The notes under the pieces were generated by a model. It worked only from the letters and a program-made list of their open reading frames with translations, ran no database searches and was not told where the DNA came from. A stretch of DNA of 64,000 nucleotides from Streptomyces sp. NBC_01198 (GTDB taxonomy: Bacteria > Actinomycetota > Actinomycetes > Streptomycetales > Streptomycetaceae), in NCBI RefSeq assembly GCF_036010485.1, contig NZ_CP108568.1, positions 5,666,501 to 5,730,500 of the forward strand. Reading direction: 5' to 3'. This document shows positions 34,243 through 41,578 of this stretch, piece after piece (position 1 is the stretch's first letter; the number at the start of each line of letters is the position of its first letter). The position numbers and the translations under genes were made by a program.

Positions 34243-35645
34243 CGGTCCGCGCGAGCGGGAATGTGGCGGTCCAGAACCGTCATCAGCAGGACCAGCACGC
34301 CGATGCCGACCATGACGAACGACACCGCGTGGAAGCCCGCGTCCGTCGCCGCGTTGCCGAAGGCGATGGCGATCAGGCTGGAGGAGAAGATCGCGCCGAA
34401 GTAGGCGAAGGTGCGGTAGAGGCCGGAGGCGACCGCGATCTCGGCGGCCGGGGACTGGACATAGAGGGTGGCCTGGTTGGCGTAACCGCTGAAGCCGTTG
34501 GCGAAGCCGAACAGCATCGACATGCCCAGCAGCACCAGCACCGGTGACGTATGGGTGATGAACAGCATCACCGCACCGGTCAGCACCATCGACACCCCGG
34601 TAAGGATCAGCGGCCACCGCACCCAGCCGCGCGCGGACACCAGCCGGGCGACCACGACGCTCACGCCGGACAGCGGCAGCAGGATCAGCCCCACCTGGGA
34701 CGCGCTGTAGTGCGCGCTCTCCTCCATCCACTGGCTGGTGCCGTAGAGCGCGGTGTACGTGCCGAGGGAGACGAGCGCCTGGCGCAGGTACGTACGCAGC
34801 AGCCGCTGGTTGCGGCCGAGCATCCGGACGTCGATCAGCGGACTGCTCGTACGCCGCTCGTGCACGACCAGCGCCGCGCCCAGCGCGACGGACACGACGG
34901 GCAGCCACCAGGTCGGGGACGTGAGGTCCGCCAGGAAGAGCAGCAGGGTGGTGATCGACCCGGCGAAGAGCACGATGCCCGGCACGTCGACCGTCGTGAA
35001 GAGGGAGCCGCGCCCGTCCTTCGCGGCCGGCCGGTCCGGTGCCACGCCGATCAGCGTGAAGACCAGGGTGACCAGCGCGAGCGGCACGTTGACCAGGAAG
35101 ATCGCCCGCCAGCCCCAGGCCCCGGCCAGCAGCCCGCCGAGCGGGAGGCCGATGACGATCGTGACCTGCGAGGCGATCGAGAAGTTGCCCAGCACCCTGC
35201 TGGGCACACCGGTGCGCAACTCGTCGGCCCGTTTCCTGACCAGCGCCATGGCCGTCGGATACGCGGCGGACGTACCGATCCCGATGAGCGCCCGGGACAC
35301 CAGCAGGAAGCCGAAGGCGGGAGCCGCCGCCCCGATGACACCCGCCGCCAGCAGGATCAGCACGCCGGTGACGAAGATGCGCCGCGCGCCGAAGATCGTG
35401 GCGAGTTTGCCCATCGTCGGCTGCATCACCGCGCTGCACAGATACAGCACGGAGATCAGCGAGGCCGTGGTGCCTGGACCTTTGTGGAAGTCGAGGCCGA
35501 TCCCGACGAGACCGGTCGCGATCATCGAGCTGTTGATCGGGTTGAGCGTCGACCCGAGCAGCAGCGGGCTCACGAACCGCCAGCCGAACGGGTTCCGGCC
35601 GGTCGTACCGGCGGTCGCGGTGGTGCCGTCGGTGGCGGCGGTCAC
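34239..35645 (-). CDS. MFS transporter (drug efflux type)
   Basis: 468 residues with 12-14 hydrophobic segments. Opens with LLLGSTLNPINSSMIATGLV, then MGKLATIFGARRIFVTG (loop 2-3 motif) and GIGTSAAYPTAMALVRKRAD. Start GTG overlaps the stop of the isochorismatase gene (GTGA), so the two are one operon under the MarR regulator upstream. Its last codon touches the remnant of the STAND gene. Substrate unknown. Confidence 0.88.
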   Translation of the reverse strand: MTAATDGTTATAGTTGRNPFGWRFVSPLLLGSTLNPINSSMIATGLVGIGLDFHKGPGTTASLISVLYLCSAVMQPTMGKLATIFGARRIFVTGVLILLAAGVIGAAAPAFGFLLVSRALIGIGTSAAYPTAMALVRKRADELRTGVPSRVLGNFSIASQVTIVIGLPLGGLLAGAWGWRAIFLVNVPLALVTLVFTLIGVAPDRPAAKDGRGSLFTTVDVPGIVLFAGSITTLLLFLADLTSPTWWLPVVSVALGAALVVHERRTSSPLIDVRMLGRNQRLLRTYLRQALVSLGTYTALYGTSQWMEESAHYSASQVGLILLPLSGVSVVVARLVSARGWVRWPLILTGVSMVLTGAVMLFITHTSPVLVLLGMSMLFGFANGFSGYANQATLYVQSPAAEIAVASGLYRTFAYFGAIFSSSLIAIAFGNAATDAGFHAVSFVMVGIGVLVLLMTVLDRHIPARADR

Positions 35646-36202
35646 GACTGGCCGGCGAGGGCGTCCAGGACGTCCTTGGTGGTGCCCGTCTCGGCGATAC
35701 GCGGGAAGATCCGCGACACGCTGTACTCGTGGCGTTCCGGCTCGGGGTCGGTCATCGCGTCGACCGGCAGCGTGACGTGGAAGCCCTGCTCGTGCGCGTC
35801 CCTGGCGGTCGACTCGACGCCGCCGCTGGTGGAGATGCCGGTGACGACCACCTGGGTCACGCCGAGGTCCCGCAGCCGGCCGGCGAGTCCGGTGCCGGGG
35901 AAGGCGCTGCGCGTGTGCTTGGTGACGAGCAGGTCGGCGGGCTGCACGCCGAGCTCTGGTATCAGCTCGGTCCAGCCGTCCTGGACGTCGAGGGTACGGA
36001 CCCCGAGGTCGGTACGTCCCGAGGGTGTGCCCGCGACGTTGACCAGCACGACGGGCAGCCCGCGCTCGCGGAAGGCGGAGAGCAGGTCCTTCGTGCGCGC
36101 GACGACGTCCTCGACCGGGTCGGCGAGCGGCATCGCGACGACCCCGGCCTGCAGATCGATGACGACCAGGGCGGTGGTCGGATCGAGGGTGGTGACGGGC
36201 AT
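35642..36202 (-). CDS. Isochorismatase-family cysteine hydrolase
   Basis: 186 residues. Catalytic residues: Asp in ALVVIDLQAGVV (about 14), Lys in LLVTKHTRSAF (about 95) and, at the cysteine position, Ser: GISTSGGVESTARDAHEQGF. The usual nucleophilic cysteine (as in GIRTEQCV of its paralogue at 20207) is replaced by Gly or Ser, so it may be catalytically altered. The ATG at 36202 has GGAGGGAA upstream; an earlier in-frame start at 36241 has none. Overlaps the MFS gene by 4 nt. Confidence 0.85.
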   Translation of the reverse strand: MPVTTLDPTTALVVIDLQAGVVAMPLADPVEDVVARTKDLLSAFRERGLPVVLVNVAGTPSGRTDLGVRTLDVQDGWTELIPELGVQPADLLVTKHTRSAFPGTGLAGRLRDLGVTQVVVTGISTSGGVESTARDAHEQGFHVTLPVDAMTDPEPERHEYSVSRIFPRIAETGTTKDVLDALAGQS

Positions 36203-36287
36203 GCGGTTCCCTCCGGTGGACAAGCGGCAGCTCAGGGGCATGCCGAAGCTGGGTACGGCCTCGCGGTCGGGCAGGGCGAGGCTGAGG

Positions 36288-36740
36288 TCAGGGCGACTGG
36301 GCCAGCCGCCGCAGGATGTCGGTGGTCGAGGCGAGGCCCGCGATCTCCTCGGGGGACAGCGCGCCCTCGATCGCGTGCGTCAGCCAGTCGTTCTTCGCGA
36401 GCCGCCCGGTGCGGAACTCCTCCCGGGCCGCGTCGGTGAGGCTCAGCACGGTCTTGCGGCCGTCCTTCGGATCGGGCGAGCCGCTGATCAGCCCGGCGGC
36501 CTCCAGCGCGCCGACGATCTTCGCCATGGACTGCGGCCGGACGCCCTCGGCGCGGGCGAGCGCCGTCGCGGTGGCGGCCCCGTCCCGTTCCAGCCGCAGC
36601 AGGACGGACGACTGCGACCGGGTGAGGTCGCTGCCGTCCGCCTGTTCCCGCAGCCTGCGCAGCAACTGCGACAGCACGACCCGCAGCTCGCCCGCGAGGG
36701 CGGCGGTGTCGGCCGGCGGCTGCGGCTGGGGTGCGTTCAT
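36288..36740 (-). CDS. MarR family transcriptional regulator
   Basis: 150 residues. Winged helix (about 40-115) with LTRSQSSVLLRLERDGAATA, LARAEGVRPQSMAKIVGALE and wing DPKDGRKTVLSLTDA. It lies first in an apparent operon with the isochorismatase-like enzyme and the MFS pump. TATGCT 6 nt before the ATG suggests leaderless mRNA. The 26-bp palindrome immediately upstream is a strong candidate for autoregulation. Confidence 0.9.
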   Translation of the reverse strand: MNAPQPQPPADTAALAGELRVVLSQLLRRLREQADGSDLTRSQSSVLLRLERDGAATATALARAEGVRPQSMAKIVGALEAAGLISGSPDPKDGRKTVLSLTDAAREEFRTGRLAKNDWLTHAIEGALSPEEIAGLASTTDILRRLAQSP

Positions 36741-36746
36741 ACCCCC

Positions 36747-36785
36747 AGCATAGCGCTTCGACAGCGAACTGTGCAGTTGGCTGTC
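36747..36785 (-). promoter_or_regulatory. MarR promoter and 26-bp palindromic operator
   Basis: On the minus strand GACAGC-C-AACTG-CA-CAGTT-C-GCTGTC (36785-36760) is symmetrical at 22 of 26 positions: the GACAGC/GCTGTC and AACTG/CAGTT arms pair exactly and only the single-base spacers and the central CA do not. TATGCT at 36752-36747 is the -10 box. The operator covers the -35 region. Confidence 0.7.
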
Positions 36786-36794
36786 TATTTCACC

Positions 36795-37013
36795 TCAGGA
36801 GGAGAAGTCGGCGGACTTCACGGAGGCGATGAAGGCGGACCAGGCAGCCGGGGCGAAGGACAGGGCGGGGCCGTGCGGGTCCTTGCTGTCCCGGACGGGG
36901 ACCTCGCCGGTCGCAGCGAGGTGACTCGGGGCCCATTCGACGCAGTCGCCGCCGTTGCTCCCGCTGTAGGAGGATTTGCGCCAGTCGCCGGCAGGGCTCG
37001 AAGGGTGCGTCAT
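36795..37013 (-). CDS. DUF397 (BldB-related small protein)
   Basis: 72 residues. WRKSSYSGSNGGDCVEWAP and VPVRDSKDPHGPALSFAPAA are the DUF397 signature. Its ATG overlaps the stop of the XRE regulator (ATGA). DUF397 proteins are usually encoded beside WhiJ-type regulators; a toxin-antitoxin-like or developmental role has been proposed for such pairs. Confidence 0.93.
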   Translation of the reverse strand: MTHPSSPAGDWRKSSYSGSNGGDCVEWAPSHLAATGEVPVRDSKDPHGPALSFAPAAWSAFIASVKSADFSS

Positions 37014-37834
37014 GAGTAACGGTCCTCCAGGAGGGAGTCGATCAACTTGGCCGTCTCGTCCGGCGGTTCCGCCACGGCTTTGAGCAGATCATAGGCGTCC
37101 TGCGCCGTGGCGACGTCGCTCGGATCCGCGAGGATGTACCCCCGGGGGAATCCATCAACGTGCGACACATCGGCGCCTCCCGCGAACGAAAGCAGGCTCC
37201 ACCCGGATTCCGTTCCGTACTGCCATCCTCTGCGCCTGATGATCTGCACTCGATGTTGCGGCGTCTCCGCGAGCTCCCGCAGGCGGATCAGCTGCTGGCG
37301 CATGATCGCCGTGTCGCCGACGGTGTTCGTCAGCACCGCCTCGTTGAGGACGAGCCACAGACGCGCAGGGTCCTCCTCCCTGGTCAGGATGCGTTGCCGC
37401 TCCACCCGCGCGGTGACGAGGTCGTCCAGGTTCGTCGGGCGCCCGGTGCGCAGCACGGCCCTCGCGTAGTCGGGGGTCTGGGTGAGCCCGGGGAAGAGCT
37501 GCGGGTGGAACATCCGCACCACCGTCGCGGTCCACTCCAGCTCCGCGTACGGGCGGAACCACGGCGGGAAGGCGTACCGCAACGCAAGTGGCCAGAACCG
37601 TTCGAAGCGGCCGTTCGCGTGCGGGAACGTGGCGTCACAGGCGCGTGCGAAGTCCAGCGTAGGAACGCGCTCACCGGTCTCGATCTTCGCGACCAGCGAG
37701 TAGCTGCAGCAGGCGATCTTGCCCAACTCGGCCCGGGACATGCCGAGCCGCTCGCGTTCGAGTCTGACCTCGGAACCGAAGTAGCGCAGGGGCGATGCGG
37801 TGGGGTCGGCGGTGGTCTCGGTGTCGACGCTCAT
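37010..37834 (-). CDS. XRE regulator with DUF5753 (WhiJ type)
   Basis: 274 residues. N-terminal helix-turn-helix (about 20-75: VRLERERLGMSRAELGKIAC, SLVAKIETGERVP) and C-terminal DUF5753 (about 95-265: ATVVRMFHPQLFPGLTQTPD, ARVERQRILTREEDP, LLSFAGGADVSHVDG). GGGAGG precedes the ATG by 8 nt. Translationally coupled to the DUF397 gene and divergent from the HATPase gene, giving the AbaA/WhiJ/BldB-like trio that Streptomyces carry in many copies and that affect development and antibiotic production. Confidence 0.94.
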   Translation of the reverse strand: MSVDTETTADPTASPLRYFGSEVRLERERLGMSRAELGKIACCSYSLVAKIETGERVPTLDFARACDATFPHANGRFERFWPLALRYAFPPWFRPYAELEWTATVVRMFHPQLFPGLTQTPDYARAVLRTGRPTNLDDLVTARVERQRILTREEDPARLWLVLNEAVLTNTVGDTAIMRQQLIRLRELAETPQHRVQIIRRRGWQYGTESGWSLLSFAGGADVSHVDGFPRGYILADPSDVATAQDAYDLLKAVAEPPDETAKLIDSLLEDRYS

Positions 37835-37963
37835 GGCGTGACCTCCCGGGGGGCGATGGACGGTCGGGGCCGTCCAAGCTGACGCTCTATCACTTTGTGT
37901 GGCTGGCCGACAGCCTAGGAGTAGCCAAGGAGGCGTGGGACAAGAACGGCGAAAGGTCCATTG

Positions 37964-38386
37964 ATGGCAACCGAGATCGGCACGGCGAACGACGGTGAAG
38001 TCGTGCGCCGTTGGCCCAACTCCGCGCGGTCGGTGCCGCGTGCCAGGCGTGAACTGCTCGACACGCTGGCGGCGTGGAAGCTGACCGAGCTGGAGGACTC
38101 GGCGGTCCTCGTACTGTCGGAGCTGGTCACCAACGCCGTGACCCACGCGGGCAGTCCGCGCGGCCGGGAGATCGAGACGCGCTTCTTCCGGCTGTCGGAC
38201 GGGCGGTTGCGGATCGAGGTGCACGACGCGGGCGACGACCGGCCGGTGCTGCGGCGGGTGTCCGACACCGACGAGGGCGGCCGCGGCCTGCTGCTGGTGG
38301 ACGCGGTGACCGCCCACCAGTGGGGCGTCAGCAGCCGCGGCGGAGTCGGCAAGCTGGTGTGGGCGGTGTGCGCGGCACCGTCATAG
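37964..38386 (+). CDS. ATP-binding anti-sigma-like protein (HATPase_c, RsbW/AbaA type)
   Basis: 140 residues. GHKL ATPase fold: LEDSAVLVLSELVTNAVTHA is the N-box, LRIEVHDAGDDRP the G1 box, DEGGRGLLLVDAV the G2 box. No kinase H-box or sensor. This family includes anti-sigma factors and the AbaA-locus ATPase. The ATG follows AAAGG by 7 nt. Divergent from the WhiJ-type regulator; partner sigma factor unknown. Confidence 0.9.
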   Translation: MATEIGTANDGEVVRRWPNSARSVPRARRELLDTLAAWKLTELEDSAVLVLSELVTNAVTHAGSPRGREIETRFFRLSDGRLRIEVHDAGDDRPVLRRVSDTDEGGRGLLLVDAVTAHQWGVSSRGGVGKLVWAVCAAPS

Positions 38387-38394
38387 GACGGCGG

Positions 38395-39354
38395 TCAGGG
38401 CTCCAGCACGATCCAGGTGCGGCCCGGATGGAGCGGCAGCGTACGGCCGTCGAAGGTGTACGTCGTCCCGTCGCCGGCCGCCGGGCGGTCCCAGGTGGCG
38501 GCGTACGAGCGGCCGTTGCGCAGGATCTGCGCGGAGCCGTGGCCGACGGTCTGGGAGAAGGGGACGAAGCCGGTGCGGCTGTGGAAGTCGGACTCCCTGA
38601 CGGTCACGTGCTGGACGATGACGTTGTCCGCCGTCCAGGGCGAGGTCTTGCCGTCCATGGCGACGCGGTACTGGGAGCCGTTCCAGCTGAAGGAGAAGCG
38701 GGCGGCGGGCATCTTCGCCGAGGCGCTGGTGCCTGGGCCGCCGCCGGCCGGGGTGGCGTCGGCGAACCGCAGGCCGATGTCCTTGGCGGTGCCGCCCTTG
38801 TCCGCGGGCTTGGCCGGGTGGAGGAATTCGTTGTGCGGGGCGGGGCGGTCGTGGTTGCGGAAGAAGTCCTTCGTGCCGGTCACGGCGGTGAGGTCGTCGT
38901 TCTTCTTGAGCTCAGGCAGCAGCTGGCTCTGGGCGCCGGAGAAGGCGAGCGCCGGCTTGTTGTACTCCTGGAGCAGCTGCACGTCCGTCTGCCGCGCGCT
39001 GCGGACCGGGCCGACGACCGGCGGCAGGTGGTTGCTGTCGAAGACCGCCATCAGCCGCGACAGGCCGCCCTCGACCTCTATGGCGTAGACGATCGCGGCA
39101 TCATTGAGCCCGGTCTGCGGCCGGGCCGCGGGCACGTTGTCGATCTTGACGGCCAGCACATGCCCGGCGGCCCCCGCCTCCCCGGTCAGGAACGACCTCG
39201 GCCCGCCGCCCCCACTACTGCTACTGCTGCTGCTGGTCGCGCTGGGGGAGGCACCGCCGCCCCCGCCACCGCCCCCCGAGCAGCCCGCGACCAGCACACC
39301 TACGACCGCAGCGGCCCCTATGCCGCCTACCCGCAGTGCTCGCCTTCTGCCCAT
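38395..39354 (-). CDS. DUF3048 lipoprotein
   Basis: 319 residues. Lipoprotein signal peptide with lipobox LVAGC (cleavage before Cys near 24), then a Gly/Ser-rich spacer, an N-terminal DUF3048 domain (AVKIDNVPAARPQTGLNDAA, VVGPVRSARQTDVQLLQEY) and a C-terminal DUF3048 part ending GRTWIVLEP. The ATG at 39354 has GGGAG 5 nt upstream; one 15 nt earlier is less likely. Cell-surface location; function not established, though family members bind anionic ligands and resemble YerB. Confidence 0.9.
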   Translation of the reverse strand: MGRRRALRVGGIGAAAVVGVLVAGCSGGGGGGGGASPSATSSSSSSSGGGGPRSFLTGEAGAAGHVLAVKIDNVPAARPQTGLNDAAIVYAIEVEGGLSRLMAVFDSNHLPPVVGPVRSARQTDVQLLQEYNKPALAFSGAQSQLLPELKKNDDLTAVTGTKDFFRNHDRPAPHNEFLHPAKPADKGGTAKDIGLRFADATPAGGGPGTSASAKMPAARFSFSWNGSQYRVAMDGKTSPWTADNVIVQHVTVRESDFHSRTGFVPFSQTVGHGSAQILRNGRSYAATWDRPAAGDGTTYTFDGRTLPLHPGRTWIVLEP

Positions 39355-39444
39355 GGCTGCTCCCACCATCCACTCGACCCCACCCCATACTGCGCCCCCC
39401 TCCCCACGAAGTCCTCCGGAAGAGGTCCACCCGATAATCCGGTG

Positions 39445-39480
39445 GGCCGCCCGGGGCCGCCCGGGGCCGCCCGGGGCCGT
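39445..39480. repeat. 10-bp G+C minisatellite
   Basis: Three and a half head-to-tail copies of GGCCGCCCGG between the ends of the ABC gene and the upstream side of the DUF3048 gene. Probably replication slippage; variable length between strains would be expected. Confidence 0.8.
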
Positions 39481-39508
39481 GTGGCGCAGGGGGGCGCGGT
39501 GAGGGGGG

Positions 39509-41578
39509 TCAGTCGACCTCGGCCACCGCCTGGGCGAACTGGGCCGCGTAGAGGCGGGCGTACGCGCCGCCCGAGGCGAGGAGTTCGTCGTGGGTGCCCT
39601 GTTCGACTATCGAGCCGGACTCCATGACCAGGATGACGTCGGCGTCACGGATCGTGGACAGCCGGTGGGCGATCACGAAGCTCGTCCTGCCGTGGCTGAG
39701 TTGGGCCATGGCACGCTGGATGAGGACCTCGGTGCGGGTGTCCACCGAGCTGGTCGCCTCGTCGAGGACCAGGATCACCGGGTCGGACAGGAAGGCCCTG
39801 GCGATGGTGATCAGCTGCTTCTCGCCCGCGCTCACGCCGGTGCCCTCGTCGTCGATGACGGTGTCGTAGCCGTCGGGGAGGGTGCGGATGAAGCGGTCGG
39901 CGTGCGCGGCCCTGGCGGCCGCCTCGATGTCCTCGCGGGTGGCGTCCTCGGTGCCGTAGCCGATGTTCTCGGCGATCGTGCCGCCGAAGAGCCAGGTGTC
40001 CTGGAGCACCATGCCGATCGAGGAGCGCAGCTCCTCCCGGGACATCGCCGCGACGTCGGTGCCGTCCAGCGTGATCCGGCCGCCGGAGACCTCGTAGAAG
40101 CGCATCAGCAGGTTGACCAGCGTGGTCTTGCCCGCGCCGGTCGGGCCGACGATGGCCACCGTCTGGCCGGGCTGCACGGCCAGGGACAGGCCGTCGATCA
40201 GCGGGGTGTCCGGGTCGTAGCGGAAGGAGACGTCCTCCAGCGCCACCCGCCCGGTCAGCTCGGCGGGGCGGGCCGGGGCCTTCGGGTCCTGCGACTGCTC
40301 CTCGGCGTCGAGGAGCTCGAAGACCCGCTCCGCCGAGGCGACCCCGGACTGGATCAGATTCGCCATGCTCGCGACCTGGGTCAGCGGCTGGCTGAACTGC
40401 CGCGAATACTGCACGAAGGCCTGCACGTCGCCGATGGACAGCGCGCCCGACGCGACCCGCAGACCGCCGACGACGGCGACCAGGACGTAGTTCAGGTTGC
40501 CGATGAACATCATCATCGGCTGGATGGTGCCGGAGATGAACTGCGCCTTGAAGCCGGTGTCGTAGAGCGCCTCGTTCTCCAGCCGGAAGGCCTCCGCGGA
40601 CTCCTCGGCGCGGCCGAAGACCTTGACCAGGGAGTGGCCGGTGTACATCTCCTCGATGTGCGCGTTCAGCTTGCCGGTGGTCTTCCACTGCTGCACGAAC
40701 TGCGGCTGCGCCCGCTTGCCGACCCGGGTGGCCACCAGCAGCGTCACCGGCACGGTGATCAGGGCCACCAGGGCCAGCAGCCAGGAGATCCAGAACATCA
40801 TCGCCAGCACGCCGACGATGGTCAGCAGCGAGTTGATCAGCTGGCCCATGGTCTGCTGCATGGTCTGGCCGATGTTGTCGATGTCGTTGGTGGCGCGGCT
40901 GAGCACCTCGCCGCGCGGCTGCTGGTCGAAGTACCGCAGCGGCAGTCGGGACAGCTTCGCCTCGACATCCCTGCGCAGCCGGTAGACCGTCCGGTTGATG
41001 ACGATGATCGCGACCCGCATCTGGACGACGCTGAAGAGCGACGCCACCACGTACACCCCGAGCGCCAGCAGCAGGACGCCGCCGATCGCGTGGAAGTCCA
41101 TGCCCTTGCCGGGGGTGAAGTCGATGCCCGACAGCATGTCGGCCACCCCGCCCTTGCCGTGCGCCCGCAGCGAGTCGAGCGCCTGGTCCTTCGTGGTCCC
41201 CGACAGCTGGCGGCCGATCACCCCGGCGAAGATCAGGTCGGTGGCGTGGCCGAGGATGCGCGGGCCGGTGACGGCGAGCGCGACGCTGACCGTGCCGACG
41301 GCGAGGACGACGTAGAGCAGGAGGCGGTCGGGGCGCATCAGGCCGATCAGCCGCTTGAAGGAGTTCTTGAAGTCCATCGAGCGCTCGATCGGGCCGCCGC
41401 TCATGAAGCGGCCGGGGCCGCCCATCGGGGCCGGGCCGCGGCGCGGGACCGCCAGCGGCTTGCCGCCGCCGGGCCCGGGGCCGCCGCCCGGCGCGGCGCC
41501 GTTGCCCGCCGGGCCGCCCTTGCTCAGAGGGTCGCCGGGACCGCCGGGAGCGCCGGCCTTGCCTTCGGGGTCGCTCAT
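39509..41578 (-). CDS. ABC exporter half-transporter with intact ATP site but variant signature motif
   Basis: 689 residues. Pro/Gly-rich N-terminal tail (about 1-65), six-helix exporter membrane domain (about 80-420), nucleotide-binding domain with Walker A GPTGAGKTT (about 475), signature GVSAGEKQL instead of LSGGQ, Walker B LVLDEATSSVD with catalytic Glu, switch histidine IAHRLST. Overlaps the upstream gene by ATGA. With that partner it forms a heterodimer of the TM287/288 or BmrCD kind. Substrate unknown; lipids or drugs are typical. Confidence 0.93.
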   Translation of the reverse strand: MSDPEGKAGAPGGPGDPLSKGGPAGNGAAPGGGPGPGGGKPLAVPRRGPAPMGGPGRFMSGGPIERSMDFKNSFKRLIGLMRPDRLLLYVVLAVGTVSVALAVTGPRILGHATDLIFAGVIGRQLSGTTKDQALDSLRAHGKGGVADMLSGIDFTPGKGMDFHAIGGVLLLALGVYVVASLFSVVQMRVAIIVINRTVYRLRRDVEAKLSRLPLRYFDQQPRGEVLSRATNDIDNIGQTMQQTMGQLINSLLTIVGVLAMMFWISWLLALVALITVPVTLLVATRVGKRAQPQFVQQWKTTGKLNAHIEEMYTGHSLVKVFGRAEESAEAFRLENEALYDTGFKAQFISGTIQPMMMFIGNLNYVLVAVVGGLRVASGALSIGDVQAFVQYSRQFSQPLTQVASMANLIQSGVASAERVFELLDAEEQSQDPKAPARPAELTGRVALEDVSFRYDPDTPLIDGLSLAVQPGQTVAIVGPTGAGKTTLVNLLMRFYEVSGGRITLDGTDVAAMSREELRSSIGMVLQDTWLFGGTIAENIGYGTEDATREDIEAAARAAHADRFIRTLPDGYDTVIDDEGTGVSAGEKQLITIARAFLSDPVILVLDEATSSVDTRTEVLIQRAMAQLSHGRTSFVIAHRLSTIRDADVILVMESGSIVEQGTHDELLASGGAYARLYAAQFAQAVAEVD

